A stretch of DNA of 7,029 nucleotides, taken from positions 1 through 7,029 of the forward strand of contig JALVEV010000275.1 of the NCBI GenBank assembly GCA_027030605.1, read 5' to 3'. The stretch comes from Campylobacteraceae bacterium (GTDB taxonomy: Bacteria; Campylobacterota; Campylobacteria; Campylobacterales; Sulfurovaceae). The position numbers and the translations under genes were made by a program. The number at the start of each line of letters is the position of its first letter. Position 1 is the stretch's first letter. Below the pieces are notes generated by a model, which saw only the letters and a program-made list of their open reading frames with translations, was not told the origin of the DNA and did not search any database. This document shows positions 6,516-7,029 of the stretch, piece after piece.

Positions 6516-7029
6516 TTACTTAATCTCTTCTATATCTTCATCACTTTCAAGAAGATGACAAAACTTTAAACCATGTAAAAAAATTGCCCATGAGATATAA
6601 ATCCATAAAAAGAAGAAGAGAAGTATACTTAAGCCTCCATAGATACTTGTATAGGTTTTGTTATGAACTACATAAAATATAAACCCACTCTTTGCAATAT
6701 ACCAAACTAAAGAGGCTATAAAAGAGCTAATTCCTGCTGACTTTATAGAGACATATGTATTAGCAGAGATTTTATAACTTAAAAAGAAGAGAGACCAAAT
6801 AATAAAAAAGGGTAAAATCTGTAAGAGATGTATACCATCGGTTAGCTCATGTCTGTCTAGTCTAATCTGTAGTTGTGTTGAGAGATAAAAAGAGAGAACT
6901 AGCATAATAGGTGTCAGAGTAACAAGTGTCCAATAGACGCTAATAGATGACCAAAAACTACGACGTTCACACTCAAAGATATCGTTTATAATGTAGTCGT
7001 AGTTTTTAAAAAACATCATACATGCAAAA
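6516..7029 (-). CDS. YihY/BrkB-family inner membrane protein (3' part; N-terminus beyond the window)
   Basis: Reading the minus strand, the frame is open right to the window edge. Residues before the first in-window ATG pair (7019 and 7016) are FAC, with no stop, so the gene very probably starts outside. The visible part aligns with the middle and end of YihY/BrkB proteins (once misnamed RNase BN): the segment with IINDIFECERR then SVYWTLVTLTPIML corresponds to the region after the first third of the family, and the closing YGGLSILLFFFLWIYISW is the typical last helix. About 100 N-terminal residues would be missing if the true length is near the usual 250-300. Four hydrophobic helices lie at about 27-47, 67-85, 98-118 and 128-152 (counted from the ATG at 7019), followed by an acidic cytoplasmic tail. 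The molecular function of the family is unsettled. The gene converges on rlpA with a 2-nt gap. Confidence 0.85.
   Translation of the reverse strand, partial: FACMMFFKNYDYIINDIFECERRSFWSSISVYWTLVTLTPIMLVLSFYLSTQLQIRLDRHELTDGIHLLQILPFFIIWSLFFLSYKISANTYVSIKSAGISSFIASLVWYIAKSGFIFYVVHNKTYTSIYGGLSILLFFFLWIYISWAIFLHGLKFCHLLESDEDIEEIK

Overview
The window is AT-rich, gene-dense chromosomal DNA. It looks like a Campylobacterota (epsilonproteobacterial) genome, perhaps from the Sulfurovum/Sulfurimonas group. That placement is an inference from base composition, the style of the protein sequences and the short AGGA-type ribosome binding sites; no rRNA or other marker is present to confirm it. I see no mobile element, CRISPR array, tRNA or rRNA.

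Left part (1-3218): a septal peptidoglycan synthesis locus. On the minus strand lie ftsW (SEDS glycosyltransferase) and, 2 nt after it, the first 31 codons of murG (lipid II synthase), cut by the window edge. Diverging from ftsW across a 94-nt AT-rich gap is a class B penicillin-binding protein gene, called ftsI/pbpB. One short intergenic region may therefore drive lipid II production, glycan polymerisation and cross-linking.

Middle (3244-4211): on the same strand as ftsI and probably in the same operon are a YceB-like (DUF1439) lipoprotein and a DgkA-type diacylglycerol kinase. They are separated by one base (stop TAA, A, then ATG). A 10-bp stem-loop 15 nt after dgkA probably ends the operon. 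Both downstream products point to envelope lipid handling.

Right part (4212-7029): a roughly 210-nt AT-rich gap with promoter-like elements leads into an unrecognised 413-residue protein. It has four predicted membrane segments, a predicted periplasmic coiled-coil loop and a C-terminal region resembling a winged helix; it is the least explained gene here. Next is rlpA (DPBB plus SPOR, septal lytic transglycosylase family), without the usual lipoprotein cysteine. It converges, 2 nt apart, on the 3' part of a YihY/BrkB-family membrane protein gene that runs off the right edge.

Overall the region is mostly housekeeping envelope and division biology. The candidate for something undescribed is the membrane protein at 4424-5665. 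Its function is not established by the sequence, and I found no multi-gene novel system.
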